Source: Opisthocomus hoazin (Eukaryota; Chordata; Aves; Opisthocomiformes; Opisthocomidae). Taken from it: a stretch of DNA of 64,000 nt. How positions within the stretch are numbered: position 1 is the stretch's first letter; every line of letters begins with the position of its first letter. The DNA lies in NCBI RefSeq assembly GCF_030867145.1, contig NC_134418.1:7312802-7376801 (forward strand), read 5' to 3'. Made by a program: the position numbers and the translations under genes. Below the pieces are notes generated by a model that saw only the letters and a program-made list of their open reading frames with translations, searched no databases and was not told the DNA's origin. Positions 1 through 12,600 of this stretch are shown here, one piece after another.

Positions 1-57
1 AATCATTAAGGTTGGAAAAGACTTCTAAGATCATCAAGTCCAACTGTCAAATGTGAT
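1..57 (-). repeat. CR1 LINE 3'-end fragment, reverse orientation
   Basis: The first bases read as the reverse complement of a CR1 3' end of the 'ggttggacttgatgatcttagaggtcttttccaacc' type, the same lineage as the copy at 56672-57603. The fragment runs off the left edge, so its length is unknown. It lies in the REEP1 intron upstream of exon 5. Confidence 0.7.
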
Positions 58-550
58 GTGCAGAGATATCTCAGATACTTCTGAGACCACCAGTCCTGGA
101 CCAGGGCAGTACGGCTGCAGCTGCCCAGTGTCATAATATGATTCTTTTTAACTCTGGGGCAATCCGATTAGTCCTTAGAGTCCATAGATTGCAAATGGCT
201 CCTGACACGCCCTGGTCTGTTCTGCCTGGGTGGATGTGTCTAGCTTGCTTCCAGGACCTATAGGTGCTGGTTGCACTGTGCAAGTATATCCCAATTTTGG
301 GTCCCAATCTTCCATTTGCAGAATAAGGAGTTCCCAAAGCCCGTGCAGTGGGAGTTACTGCTCCCCTGCAAACCTTTCCTCTTTGGAAATGTTGGCTGTG
401 AACTTCTCTGCAGCCAAGGTGGAGGAAATGGAGGATGTCTGCCTCCATAAAAGATGACCTGGCCCCACCGAGAGTTTGAGGCTGGGAGCACCCTGAACTT
501 GTCCTTCTTGTGCTTTTTTTTTTTGTTTGTTTTGTTGTCTGCTGTGACAG

Positions 551-664
551 GAGATCGATGACTGCCTCGTCCAGGCAAAAGACCGGAGCTATGATGCCCT
601 TGTGCACTTTGGGAAGCGGGGCCTGAACGTCGCGGCCACAGCAGCCGTCATGGCAGCTTCAAAG
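551..664 (+). CDS. REEP1: REEP1 coding exon 5 (by human numbering)
   Basis: A polypyrimidine tract and 'gctgtgacag' acceptor precede 114 nt that are open in one frame, beginning [20 protein letters not shown] and ending VMAASK, then the donor gtaaaa. The protein is essentially identical to mammalian REEP1 residues 102-139, which follow the membrane hairpins. Both splice phases are 0. This is the most conserved coding block of the gene in the window. Confidence 0.97.
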
Positions 665-3600
665 GTAAAAGTGCGGGTCAGGATGGTCATTAGCATCTCA
701 TCTGCATCCATCGCCAACTTCAGCCATCGTGTGGAGGGGGAGAGATGGTGGGGTTAGGGATTCTCTCACTGAGTTTGACGATGCCTTCCAATCTCCCATT
801 CACCAGCCATGCAGGTGCCTCTTGGGATGAAGACAGTACGCGTGGTGCCTAGCGAACCTTTAGGAGGTTGGAAATGAAGGATTAAGACTAGGGTCTGCCT
901 CAGGCCTCTGAGTTTTGTATTTTCCATCAGTACCCAGGTGATAGTGTTAGCAATGCTGTTGATCACAGCTTGTGCTTTTCATTTTCACTGTCAAAATAGG
1001 AGCATGCTTCCATGAAAGATACTGACGTTAGGTGAACACAGTTAACACCCTGGCAGGGAAATATTTATTTTGGTCAGCACGTTCTGCGGTGAAGAAAAAG
1101 ACCATCTACACCCCAGTTTGTCAGTTGTTATGCTGATTTGTTGAGAAGCCTGGATGATCTAGTGACCTATAATTTGGGTACTGACAGAAAGCAGATGTGA
1201 TCTGAAGTTCGTGATGGCTAAAAGTTCGTCTGCAAGGCTTACGCAAAAGATACCTGGTGTATAATTCTCTGGAGACTTCTTTATGTAAGAGTGAATGGGA
1301 AGTGGCATTAGTTGCTTTTGGAAAGCGAGCAGATGCTGGATGAGTGGTCTCATCTGAGCAGGTGTATCCTGTGCTCTGTCCCTGGCTTAGAGCCAGAACC
1401 AGAACATAGCTGTTATCTCTGTTCTTTGCTTGCATAAAAGCTGCAAGGACTTCATAACTGCATTTTGTGGCCCTACTTGCTGGCCATGGATTGTCATGAC
1501 TTAAGGCAGATGTGCACAGTGGCTGTACCCTTGTATTTTTGGGGCAAGACTTGTATAAAAGACGTGGCTTTCATGCAGTCAGATACAATGCCTCTTGCAA
1601 AAGGGTGGTAGAAACGTATGGGCAAGGCGGGTACTCGTATTAGGAAAAATGTGGGAGTGGGAGTTGAAGGAAATTATTTTCCTCTGTCAAAGGCTTTTAT
1701 GACCTCAGGCACATCATTTTAGTATGTCTTGGCCTTACCTTCTGTAAAAGTGCATATACCATCCTTAGGAGTCCAAATACCATGAAGTCTATAAAGCACG
1801 TTGAATGCAAGGTATTAGAGAAGTGAGGGGCCCCTGGGATGTGCCATGCACGTGTAAGATCACAAGGATATGCAAAATCTATATCCTCTTCCAAAGAAAA
1901 GCCAAAAATTGCCTTCTTTTTCCCTGCCAAGCGTTGTGCAGACTGTGGCTGTCAGTCCTGGCTTTCCAAAGCCTGTTGCTTTTCAGTGGAGGGGCTCTGC
2001 TAACCCAGGGACTTCTGGCTAATCCAAACCTGGACTGAAACCTGGGATAAACGTGGAGCTAAGGCAAAGCTGTGTGTGTTATATGCCCAACAAAACATTT
2101 GTGAGATGCCTCTGTAACCTTCAGCACTTCTACTGCTGCTGTGTAAGCCTGAAGAAGTTGCACCATGGACATGAATAGGCTCTGGGAAAGCCTGTTTTGC
2201 AGCACTGCCTTTGCTCTGAGCTCTGTCCTACAAGGTGTTGCTGACTCTCTGTATTAGAGCACTTTTTAGGACAGAGTGAGAAACTATGTGTGAATACCGA
2301 AGAAACTCTGACTTGTGTTTGAGTAGCTGCTGAATAGGAAAAATTCAACAGTAGCCCAGACCTGCAGTGCCAACTTGTTCACCTTGGGACTGCAATAGTG
2401 TCTTCACCAGCTCTTCAACCTGAATGTGCAGTCAGCACCGCAGTTTTTCTTCCCCCTGTGCTGCTTTTCTGGTGTTTTTTTCTTAGGAATCTCGCTGCCT
2501 TGAAATGTGGTTCCAGTGGCAGTGGGAAGCTGGGTAGAAGGGAGAAGAGTCTGCAGGGTACAAGGAAGCTGTTGTTTTGCATGGGTTAATGAAGCCCCCC
2601 ATTCAGTGCTGGAAGAAAGCAACTCTGTGCCTTGTGTGGTATTGTTGTATGGCACATCTGCCAGCCTAACTTGAGAGAAAACAGTCAATATATTGCAACC
2701 TGTAAATGAACCAGAAGAGTCTTTCCTGCATGGTACTTTGGGAAGGTGGATATGATCTATTGATAAGATTGAGAGGTTGTTATTGGATGGATTGATTGAT
2801 TGATTGACTGATTTTTATAACAAAGCAAGGACTGTTCATGTTTTTGTTTCCACCTTGACATTTAAATTACTCTGAATATGTGAGGAAAAATAGAACTCCT
2901 GGCTTCCTTCAGCACTTTGTCTTGTGGCTTCCAGCAAGTTGCTTGCTTCTGTGTGCCTCAGGGTCCAGATCCAAGAGACAGGGTGAGCTGATGTGACAGC
3001 TCTTCTCCTCCCAAATGGGGTAATGCTCTTGCTCCCAGTGGGTTACTGTGCACCAGCTCTATGGACCTCCTCAGGTTATCTCTAAACTATCACAAAGCTA
3101 ATCCAGAAAAATAAAGAAAGAGAATACTGGTTTTCGAGCCCACAAATGTGTCTGGAGTGCCTGAGCCAGCACAAGGGAAGAGACGGAACTGCATTGTGAG
3201 GAGTATGGGTGGAGGGAAGGAAAGCAAGACCATCCCTTCCTGGCCATGGGAAGCAGGCAGATTAGCTCTGCTGCTCATGGGACCATGCCCTGAATACATT
3301 TGCATTCTTCCGTGGTGTCAGGAATGGTTGAAGCAGCTTCTGTCTCTGCCCTTCTCAGACTGAATTTGCAGTCTTTCAGCCAGGGAGGATTGAACAGCTG
3401 TGATTTACAGCCTGATGTGTGGCAGTACAGAAGTGCTGAGCTGGGGCTCCTCAGGTATTCAGGATGTGAAGTGTGATGGGGTCGGGTGTGGACATATCTC
3501 ATTTAGCTGTCCCTGCTGTGGAGGGAGCCATTTCCAAGAGATGAGCGACACAAGCAGATATGGGTGGCAACAGCTTCTGTTGCCCTGGTTTTCAGCTGCT

Positions 3601-6600
3601 GTTAAATATATGTCAGCACCCTTACTTGCTCACTTGAGAAGGAGGTACAACAGAGCTAGATTGTCCTGCATGAGAGAAGTTTAAAGGACTAATTATCTGG
3701 AAAACACTTCAAGCTGACAGATGCCAGACAAGACTGTAGTGCTGTCCTTAGGGGGAAGTTTCCAGAGAGGGAGGAAAGAGAACTCTACTTCTGAGGCTTA
3801 TCCTGGCTTTCCCAATGCCAAGGTTTAAGGGTATCCAGCTAGCCTGTGATAAAGAAGTGTTGAGCGTAGATGGGAAAGGGACCCCTGAACAGGTTCATTG
3901 GGTTTCAGCCTTTAGTGGATCGTGTTAAAATTGGAACCTGTAAAGATAACCATACGTTCAGAAGCACTGAGCTCCTGCAGCTCCCATGGAACATGTGGCT
4001 TTTACCAGCAAGTGGCTGTGCAGATCTGTCTAATTTCCTGCTTCACTTGGATTAATAGGGGAGGAAAACATGGTTTTGTATTCAGAAATGGACCCTCAGA
4101 CTTTGCAGGTCAGCATCTTCTGGTGGCAAATACACAGTGGGCTGCTGGGCTGGAAGTGTATTCTGTACAGATCTGTCTTCAGTAAATGAGCTTAAATCTA
4201 AAGGCTCCTGTACTTCGAGACGTGTCCCACTGTCCTCTCCTCTCTCTCTGAGCTGTGGTGACTGATCTTCTTGTGCTCCCACAGGATCCATCATGATCTT
4301 TTGTCTTTGGTGATAAAATCTCTGGGCAAGGCCCATCTCTTCATTCTTTTTGTCCATGTGCAGCACAATGTGGCTGGCTCTCTGATTACCCTTTGTGTGT
4401 GCCAGCCTGCTATTTATATATTTACCACAAGCTAAGATGCTGCGAGCTGTGCACAGCCACACCTTCCTTATCTCTGATCCCTTGGACCTTTCCCCTTTCT
4501 GTCTTAAACAGCCTACAGTTTTAGTTAGCCAGCTGCAGGCTTGTCTCCCTCCCCTTCCTCCTGCTCCCTTGCCCTGCTCTGTTTTGTTTTGAAGCCACAG
4601 TTGTGCTAACACTGGCAGAAACCTGTGCCAGTTCATTTTACGGGCTGAGGAGCTGTCAGTGTCCCAAGTATCCTGAGTCTGCCCAGCTGGCTCGCTTGGG
4701 TGTTTTCTCTCTCTCCGGAGAGTCTATTTTTGATGCTCTCTAAGCAGACAGAGCATTGGATGTCTGGTCTTATTACCCCTGCTCGGTGCTGAACACAGAT
4801 CTTTTCCCTGCTCCTAGCAGCTTGTGTCCCCACCAAGGAGCGTAATCTCATTTGGGGCTCTGTAATCCTGTCCTCATTGCTTGGTCATTCTGTCACATGC
4901 TGTGACTTCAAGCGTGTCAGTCCTGAGTGGCAGGATTAGATGACCGGGCAGTAAATCCTGCTGCTCTTTGCATGTTTTCAATTAGTTCCAACTCGTTCAG
5001 CCATTCCCACTCCCGAAGGGCCCTGGGCACTGACTGCCACCTTCTCTCCAGCTCACCTCAGGAGAGGAGAAGCAGAAAAGGAATCCGCTCTTGGGTCACA
5101 GCAGAAGGGGAGCATCAGCAAGGCTGTTACGGCCCTGGTAGTGGGGCAGGTGCAAGGCCTTGGCCAGGCAGTGGAGCTGTCAGATGGAGGCCTGGGCAGA
5201 AGTGAGCTTTTCATTGGCACCAGTCACGTTTCTAATGTAAGCAGCTGGGACACGTGTGTGGCTGCAGTGGGGAGAGGTAGCGATGCCTTGGGTGCAGCAC
5301 CAGCCTCCTCCAGCTCGCTCGTATGCACTGCCATGCTGTCACCATGCTCCCAGCACTTTTTCATCCTCTGCATGTCACCCCGAGCCTTCCACCACCTGCT
5401 GCCTTGCCCTGGCCCCAATCCCCAACCCTTCTGCTCTCTGCTTCTCTTCCTAAGACTTGGCTCAGCCCTGCCATTACCTCCTCTGGCTCTACAACCCTCC
5501 CATCACCTGTTCTACACTCTTCTCCAGCTCTCTGACGCTCTCCTTCAATCTCCTGGGTTTCCCAGATCCTGTTTGCACGTATCCTTTTTCATCACCCTGC
5601 ACAAACCAATTGTGCCAAACAGGCTAATGGCTTTATCCTCCCAACACAAATCCTGCTCCCAACCACCTAACCATCCCCAAGCTGCAGCCTCGAGTCTGCT
5701 CTTCACAGGAGAGCTGCAGAAAACCTCCCACAGCCAACAGATCATCGTAACCCAGAGGTTTCTGATAATGTACCTTCCTCTGCCCTTCTTTTGCCTTCCT
5801 GTGTGTGGGGCAGGGAGCATTTGCACAATGACTGGTGCTGTAGTGTGCCCACTTGGTACGGCTCGCCTTTAGGAAGAGGAGTGGGGCACAGTGTGCTGCT
5901 GGCAGTGGGCAGAGTGCCTTGGCAGGAGATGATAAATGAGGTGGAGGGAGCAGGCATGCATGACTGGCGTCGATGAAAAGCCTGTTTGTGCCTAATAACT
6001 CTGAGAAACAGTCCAGGAGCCTTTCATGCGTGGGGAAATATGGCTTGTGGTGCTGCCAGAGCTAGCAATCACTCCGGTTATCGGTTAAAAGGACCAGGCA
6101 TGCAGACGAAGGCGGGAGGGTTTCAGTATGGGCATCCACCTCCTTAACATTCGGGAGTGCAGCGTCAGCAGTTCCCAAACTGCTTCAGCTCACGACCACC
6201 TGTCTGGTCCGGCATCGTCATTTCCATGTCCGTCTTTGGGCTCACCACTCCCTGGGGGGTCGCAGCTCCGCTACTTTAGGGACCCTTAGCCCGAGAAATT
6301 TATTGGGAAGTTTCCCAGTGCGTTTGCTTGTTTTTAAACCAGAACGCTGGGAGGGAAATGCTGGTGATGATTTAGATTTTGATTTTATCCTCTCTAGTCA
6401 AACAGCATCTTTTCATTAATTTCTAGTATCTGGCCGGTATAGCCAGTGCAACTGCCTCAAAGTCAACACTTAGATCCCTGTTTTTCCATTAGAATTGAAA
6501 CCTATTTACTGTGGGAGTTTGGAGCAAAAACTTATGCAGGAGAGAGCTGCTGCCTTTTGTGGCGTTGCCAGTGGATTTTACTTGAATCGGGAAAGAGGGA

Positions 6601-9600
6601 GGCAGGGGGTGGAGACCACCCTTCCATTCAAGAAGCTGGATAAAGCCGCTTTGTAACGATGCGATCCCACTGCTCGGAGGGAGATTGTTTCTTTGCTTAC
6701 CAAACCTATCAGCCAACAGTTCTGTCCAGTCTGCTTAATAGTGTGTCTGGAGTGGTCACGTTGTGTGCCTTGGTCTGTGACATGGCAAAGAGTTGTGGAA
6801 GTCAGGAGCGATTTAGAATATGCCGTTTGAGAAACACTTGGAGACCCTGTAGTGTTATCTCAGAAGGGCTGAGCGTGCTGCTTTTCAAAGTAGCTTCCTT
6901 TAAAAGATCTCCATTTGGGGTCCAAAATCAAAGATCTCATGGCTGAGCAATGCTACATGAACAAAGAGGAACAACGAATGGCTTTCTTGAAAGGTATATA
7001 TTTATTTCGTGAACTGTTCCTGTGATGGTGTGATGTATCTTGCATCATTCCATCTTAGAGAATCTGTTTTTCCCAAATCAATAAAAACCCAGCACTGTTT
7101 GAGATATAATCCAGGTAGCTGTTTCCAGTTTTTCCCTGTTGTTGGCTCTTTCGCTGGTGTCTCTGAGAAGCAGACAATAGCCAGTGAATGCACAGGACAG
7201 CAGAACCAAACAATAAATTTATGCAGAGAGACCAGGCTGGGAGAGACAATAACAAACAGTCCCCAGGAGAGGAAATGAACTGCACAAACAAAAAGGGTGG
7301 ATGAAATTAAGTTTCCACCATCAACATTAATGTCAGCTGGTTTCCCTTTGAGTCTTTAGTACTGTCTGACATCTCCAAACCGGGTAGTTGTTCCAGGCTA
7401 GGCATGGCACGCAGGCCCTGGCCGTGAGGATACTGCTTGTAGAATTTTGTGTTCAGTTTCCTCCTTCACTCAGGCCTGTGCTCAGAGGATAAAGCTGATG
7501 GTTTTGCTCTTAGCAGGGCCTGCCTACAGCGAGGCGCGATACGCTTCTGCGTGCAAACTCCCCCTCTGCTGTGAGTAATTCCCCAGCGTTACCTTCCTTC
7601 TCAGACCTGTCCGTCAGGAGGACTAAAATGACTGCCACATGTCTCTCACCTAATCCTGTGCCTAAATTAGTCATAAATGCACTCTGTTCTTAATGATCTT
7701 AAGTCTGGATTACAGAGGTGGCCAGACACTGCGGGTTTCTCAAGTGGGAAGCATCAATCAAGTGCAAAGAGTGGAGTGGCAGCCCGTTGCCTTTATAATA
7801 TGCTTTATTCTTTAAACACACTTGCTAGGTAACACCCAGTCAGTTGGGGTTATGGAGTGGTTTCTTCATCTCTCTGGGAAAGCTGAGGAAGGGAGAAACT
7901 ACATTCATAGGTGTAGTCCACAGGTGGGTGTCCCTGCTTTTTATGTGTATGTGAGTCCCTGCACATTGGTGCCCAGTGTCATGCTCATCTCTCGCCTCGA
8001 TTACTTATGCTTCCAACAGACCTTATTCTCAAAGCTTTTACGTGTGTTGCCACAATGGCTCTCTTTTTTCCCTTGCTAGGTCTCTCAGCTGCTTCATTTA
8101 CACTTGTTTTTGGACCAGAAAAAAGGGCAGGTAATCTGCTGAGTGCTTTTACTAACCCCTAACTAATGTCTGCCTCCCCGTTAGACTAGTTTGAATTCTT
8201 TTCAGCTGAGATTGGTCCAAGGCCAGATGCTGTCTGCTCCACTTCCAGTGGGCAGATCCTGCGTGCTGAGCTTTAAAAGCCTGACTTTGATTTTATCAGC
8301 AAAGTGCCTTCCAAGTCCTCTGCTGGCAATCAAGAGCCTCCAGCAGCCAGGTAGGGAGCTTTGTATGTGGCAAATCCATTTAACTCAGGTTGCTGCTACT
8401 GCATTGGCCAAGCTGCTGCGTTTGCTGCTGTTTTCTCGTTGATGGATAAAGGGAGCCTTCTCTCCCACTGCTGTGATCCCATTAGGATGGCTGGGGTTGC
8501 AGTGGAGCTAGCAAGGCCAGCACTTGGCTCAGAAGTGAAGATGCATCTCTGCAACCATCTTCTGATAGGTGTGATTGGGGAGGTCCAGCTGACACCGTAG
8601 AAATAACTGATGACTGAGGAATCTGTGCTAAACCTTGTGGTGAACATCTGCAGGATGGAGGCTGTAACATGCATGCAGACATGTCTGCTAGCATGGGAGG
8701 GAAGTGCTAACCAAAGTTACAGCAAAAAGAGAACATTAACAGGTTTACCATTGTGCTGGAAGTGTGGTGAGCGTGACTTAGTGTTCCCTTGCCTGTCCAT
8801 TAACTACTGATCCTAAGATGCAGAAGGCCAGAAGGTGCCATCCTGTATTAACACTGACCGTATTAAAAGCTTCTCCTTCATGACTTGACATTTTTTGGTT
8901 CCTGATCTGTGTCACTTCACCGTGCTGTGTTGTAGTTTCCACAGCTGCACAATGGAGTTTGTAGGTATGAGAGGTGTTTTGAAGCCTAAATAACATCTAC
9001 AGAATTCTTTCAGATTGCCAGACTGAAGGTATGATAAAATCTAGACACTGTTATTTGCTTATATTTAGATCCTATTTAATGGGACTTTGTTATATAAATC
9101 GCAAATTTTTAAATTATGTGCCTGATTTTATTTACCTAAAGCCTATGTAAAGTTATCTACGTATGTAGAATATTTTTAATGAATATTTCCATTGTCTGTA
9201 AACCCAGTTTTTCCAGACTTTTAAATCCATCTCCGTCTAAAAAATTTTACTTCAAATGTGAATGCAGTGATTAATTATAGAGAGGCAAAGTAATGAAGAC
9301 AATTGCAATTATTTCTGATGGAGCACCTTTTAGAGTGCCTGACAATAATGGCTTCCAATTTTGGAAAGGGTTGAGATTTCTGATCCTTCCAAGCAAATAT
9401 TGGTTGCATCAGTGCTCTGGTCCTACAGAGGTTAATGTTAATTTCTGGAGATGATGATGTCTGCAACATTTAGAGGCAGGTAGAATGAAGGTTAGCTGGC
9501 TTTGAAAGCTCAGTATTTTGATACTGTTTTGTCCCACTCTTTACAAAGATAAGGAGAGAATGTGCTAGATGTGGGGAAGTAAGGAATGCCTATACTACAG

Positions 9601-12600
9601 TTGCAATTTTGGCTGAAGCAGGTAGAGATGTACCTTGATTAGTTTTAGATTAATTACTATGCCATATGGATGGGAGCTTCAACTTCCCTTTGAATCACAG
9701 ATGAGCTTCTGCAGCTTGAATGTCCATGTCCTGATGGGCAATGCCCTAATACCATTGGTAGTGTCACAAATCTAAATAAGGTTGATACCAAGCGATAACA
9801 GTTACTGGTGGACGATATCACTGTGTCCCTTTTAGTATTTGTCTCTTGTCCTATTCAGCAGCACTGAGCCATGCCGCAGCCTGGCCCTTCTCTACCCCTG
9901 TAAGAGAGAAGTGTCCCATGTATGGACCTAGCGAGGTTGGTGGGTCCTGGGAGAAGAAGAGGTGAAGTAGGCCTGAATGAGGTCCGCTTTCAGCTTGTGC
10001 TGTACCTTCACCTATGGGGTGAACTTTCCTAGGGACAAGAAGATCAGGTGAATTTGGGATCAGCCACACTATAGTGAGCAGGAAACAGAGACACACCTCC
10101 TGTCACTTATTGCTGCCAAAACCTCACCATCTAGCAAAATCGTTGTCTACCAGATCAGAAGTGCCATGCTTAAGGGGACAGTCCTGTGTCCTAGTAGAAG
10201 CTGGATGAGGTAGAATTTGAGTCTAAACAAGCAGTGTTGTGCCCAGGGGAGAGTACGGCTCAGTCTTGTAGCACCACTTCATGCTTGTGTCCTCTGCCAG
10301 GGGGTGAAGTCCCCAAAACACAGGTCTCACACTGCCAGCACAATCATCATGACAGGGCAGTTGGTGTTCAGTGAGAGGAGAGAGAGAGGTGGTGTCATCC
10401 GTAGTCCCCCAGCTCTCCCAGTCCCCATTTTCAAAAGGTTGTATAATACCACCATGCTGTTTTGCTGTTGACACAGTGAAATGTTGTTACCACAGCTACT
10501 GTCATGATATTCCTGCTGTCACACTCACTAGGAGAAAACTAGCCCAGATCCGTGTGGACGTGCTGCAAACATGCCTCTGGCCTGCAGCGCAGACATAGCT
10601 TCAGGACCTGGATCTTCTCTCTGTGTGGACACATGGTGTGGTGAAACTCCTAGGACACCTCCCATGTCTGCAGCGGTTGGAAGAGCATCTGTATGGTCAC
10701 AGCCAAGATGGTAAACAAGAATGCCCGAAACAGCTGCTCTTCGTCTTCAACATGATTGTTTTAACCAAACATGGCCCAGGATGTGTGCTGTGCTAAATCT
10801 ATTCAGTTGTGAGATAAAGCTATTAACTTGGATTTTTTTTGTTAATAAGCTGTAAGTCTTATTGTGGAATAATAAGCGCTACAGCTGGATAAAGTCTTTA
10901 TGGCTAAAACATGTAACTACAGCAGTGCAAACCCTCACCGTGCTGGCTTTTCAAATATTTGTGATTTCATAAGCAGCAGCTGCTTATTTGTCAGGGAAGT
11001 GAAGACTGGTAACAACATTTTCCATTTTACTCTGAAAACGCCCTTGTTCTGTTGTAATCATAGAATCATAGAATGGTTTGGGTTAGAAGGGACCTTAAAG
11101 GTCATCTGGTTCCAACCGCCCTGCCATGAGCAGGGACCCCTTCCACCAGACCAGGTTGCTCAGAGCTCCATCCAACCTGGCCTTGAACCCTGCCAGGGAG
11201 GGGGCAGCCACAGCTTCTCTGGGCAGCCTGGGCCAGGGCCTCACTGCCCTCATGGTGAAGAATTTCTTCCTAATATCTAATCTAAATTTGCTCTCTTTTA
11301 GTTTAGAGCCATTCCCCCTTGTCCTATCACTACACGCCCTTGTGAAAAGCCCCTCTCCATCCTTCCTGTAGCCCCTTCAGGCACTGGAAGGCTGCTCTAA
11401 GGTCACCCTGGAACTTCTGTTGTGTTTCTAGTTGGGGTCAGGTAGAAATGTTGCAACTGGGAAAGAATTGTGAGTATTACATTGTGCCCTATGAGCAGTT
11501 AAGTCTATCGCTACAAAGACTGAAGGTGCAAAAATTTGAAAGAAGAGAAATGGAAGGGAACTCCACAGGCTTTCACCTTTGTTCGCTGTCCTCACTCAGC
11601 CTGAGCCTTTGCTATCCCTGCCATTTCTGAGATCTGCACAAACTGTTTCATGGAATGGTAGGAACAGTAATATTTTGCTGTTATCTGTATGATGTGAACC
11701 TTTATCTTTGCTGTTATAAACTCAGGTTAAGTTAAAGCAAAAATCAAGAATAGACAATTTTAATTTCCTTTTACTTTATAAAGTCAAAGTTGTTTAGCAC
11801 ATCTGGCGTGACTGTGTTTAGGGCTGTGGCTGTACATATTACACACTAATATAACAGACCCACAGCTGACAGGCACGTATCAGGCCCTTGTTGTTTCAAA
11901 GCTGTCTCTGGGGCTTTTGATTGTATATGCCACTACATCACAAGTTGCAAAGCAAGAATATTAGCATATCTTCTTCATTTTCCGTGCAAAAGGATACATT
12001 AATGTCATCTTCCCTGCCAGGCTGGTGTGACACACGAATTTCTTCTCTAATTTGACTCATGTCCACGTACATGAATTGCTCGCTGGAACGAAATGGTCTT
12101 TGGGTTAGCTGGCTGAGCAGAGCAGCTGGGAGGAGGGTAAAAGCTTGAGCACTGCTGACACTTGAGCTGGTGGTGCAGGAGGAATACAGCACTCGGGTTA
12201 CAGCAGCTCATCAGTTGCTAACCCTCCGGCGTTGCTGGTCCAGTCATTCTGCAACAGCAAAATATCATTTAGTGATCTGATTGCTCTCAGCTTGCTCTCG
12301 CTAGGGATCTGTCTGCTGTAGTCAAACTGCGGGGTGGGACGTCTTGTGTTAGCTTGAAGCCAGTTACTGAGAATAGGGTGGCAGCGCAGGAATTCAGTGC
12401 AAGCTACAAAACCCACCCAGAGCTGCACCGCACCAGGTTCTGGGCAGATGAGATCGCACCCAGCTGACCAGCCACGCAGGGGAATTTCAGTGCACCGGCC
12501 CAGTGACAGGTGCTGTCACAGACTGCGGAGTAGATGTACTTTAGACTGGCCTAAGAAGAAAAGATTGAGATGCCTGCTGGAGTGAGAACATGTCCCAAGA

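Noticed and set aside
4082-4636. 184-codon minus-strand frame in REEP1 intron 5
   Set aside because: No domain and no gene context; length is within chance for a 64-kb window.
5141-5872. 243-codon open frame in REEP1 intron 5
   Set aside because: Biased Ser/Leu/Pro composition, no recognisable domain, no splice-site or start context, and not conserved with anything I know.
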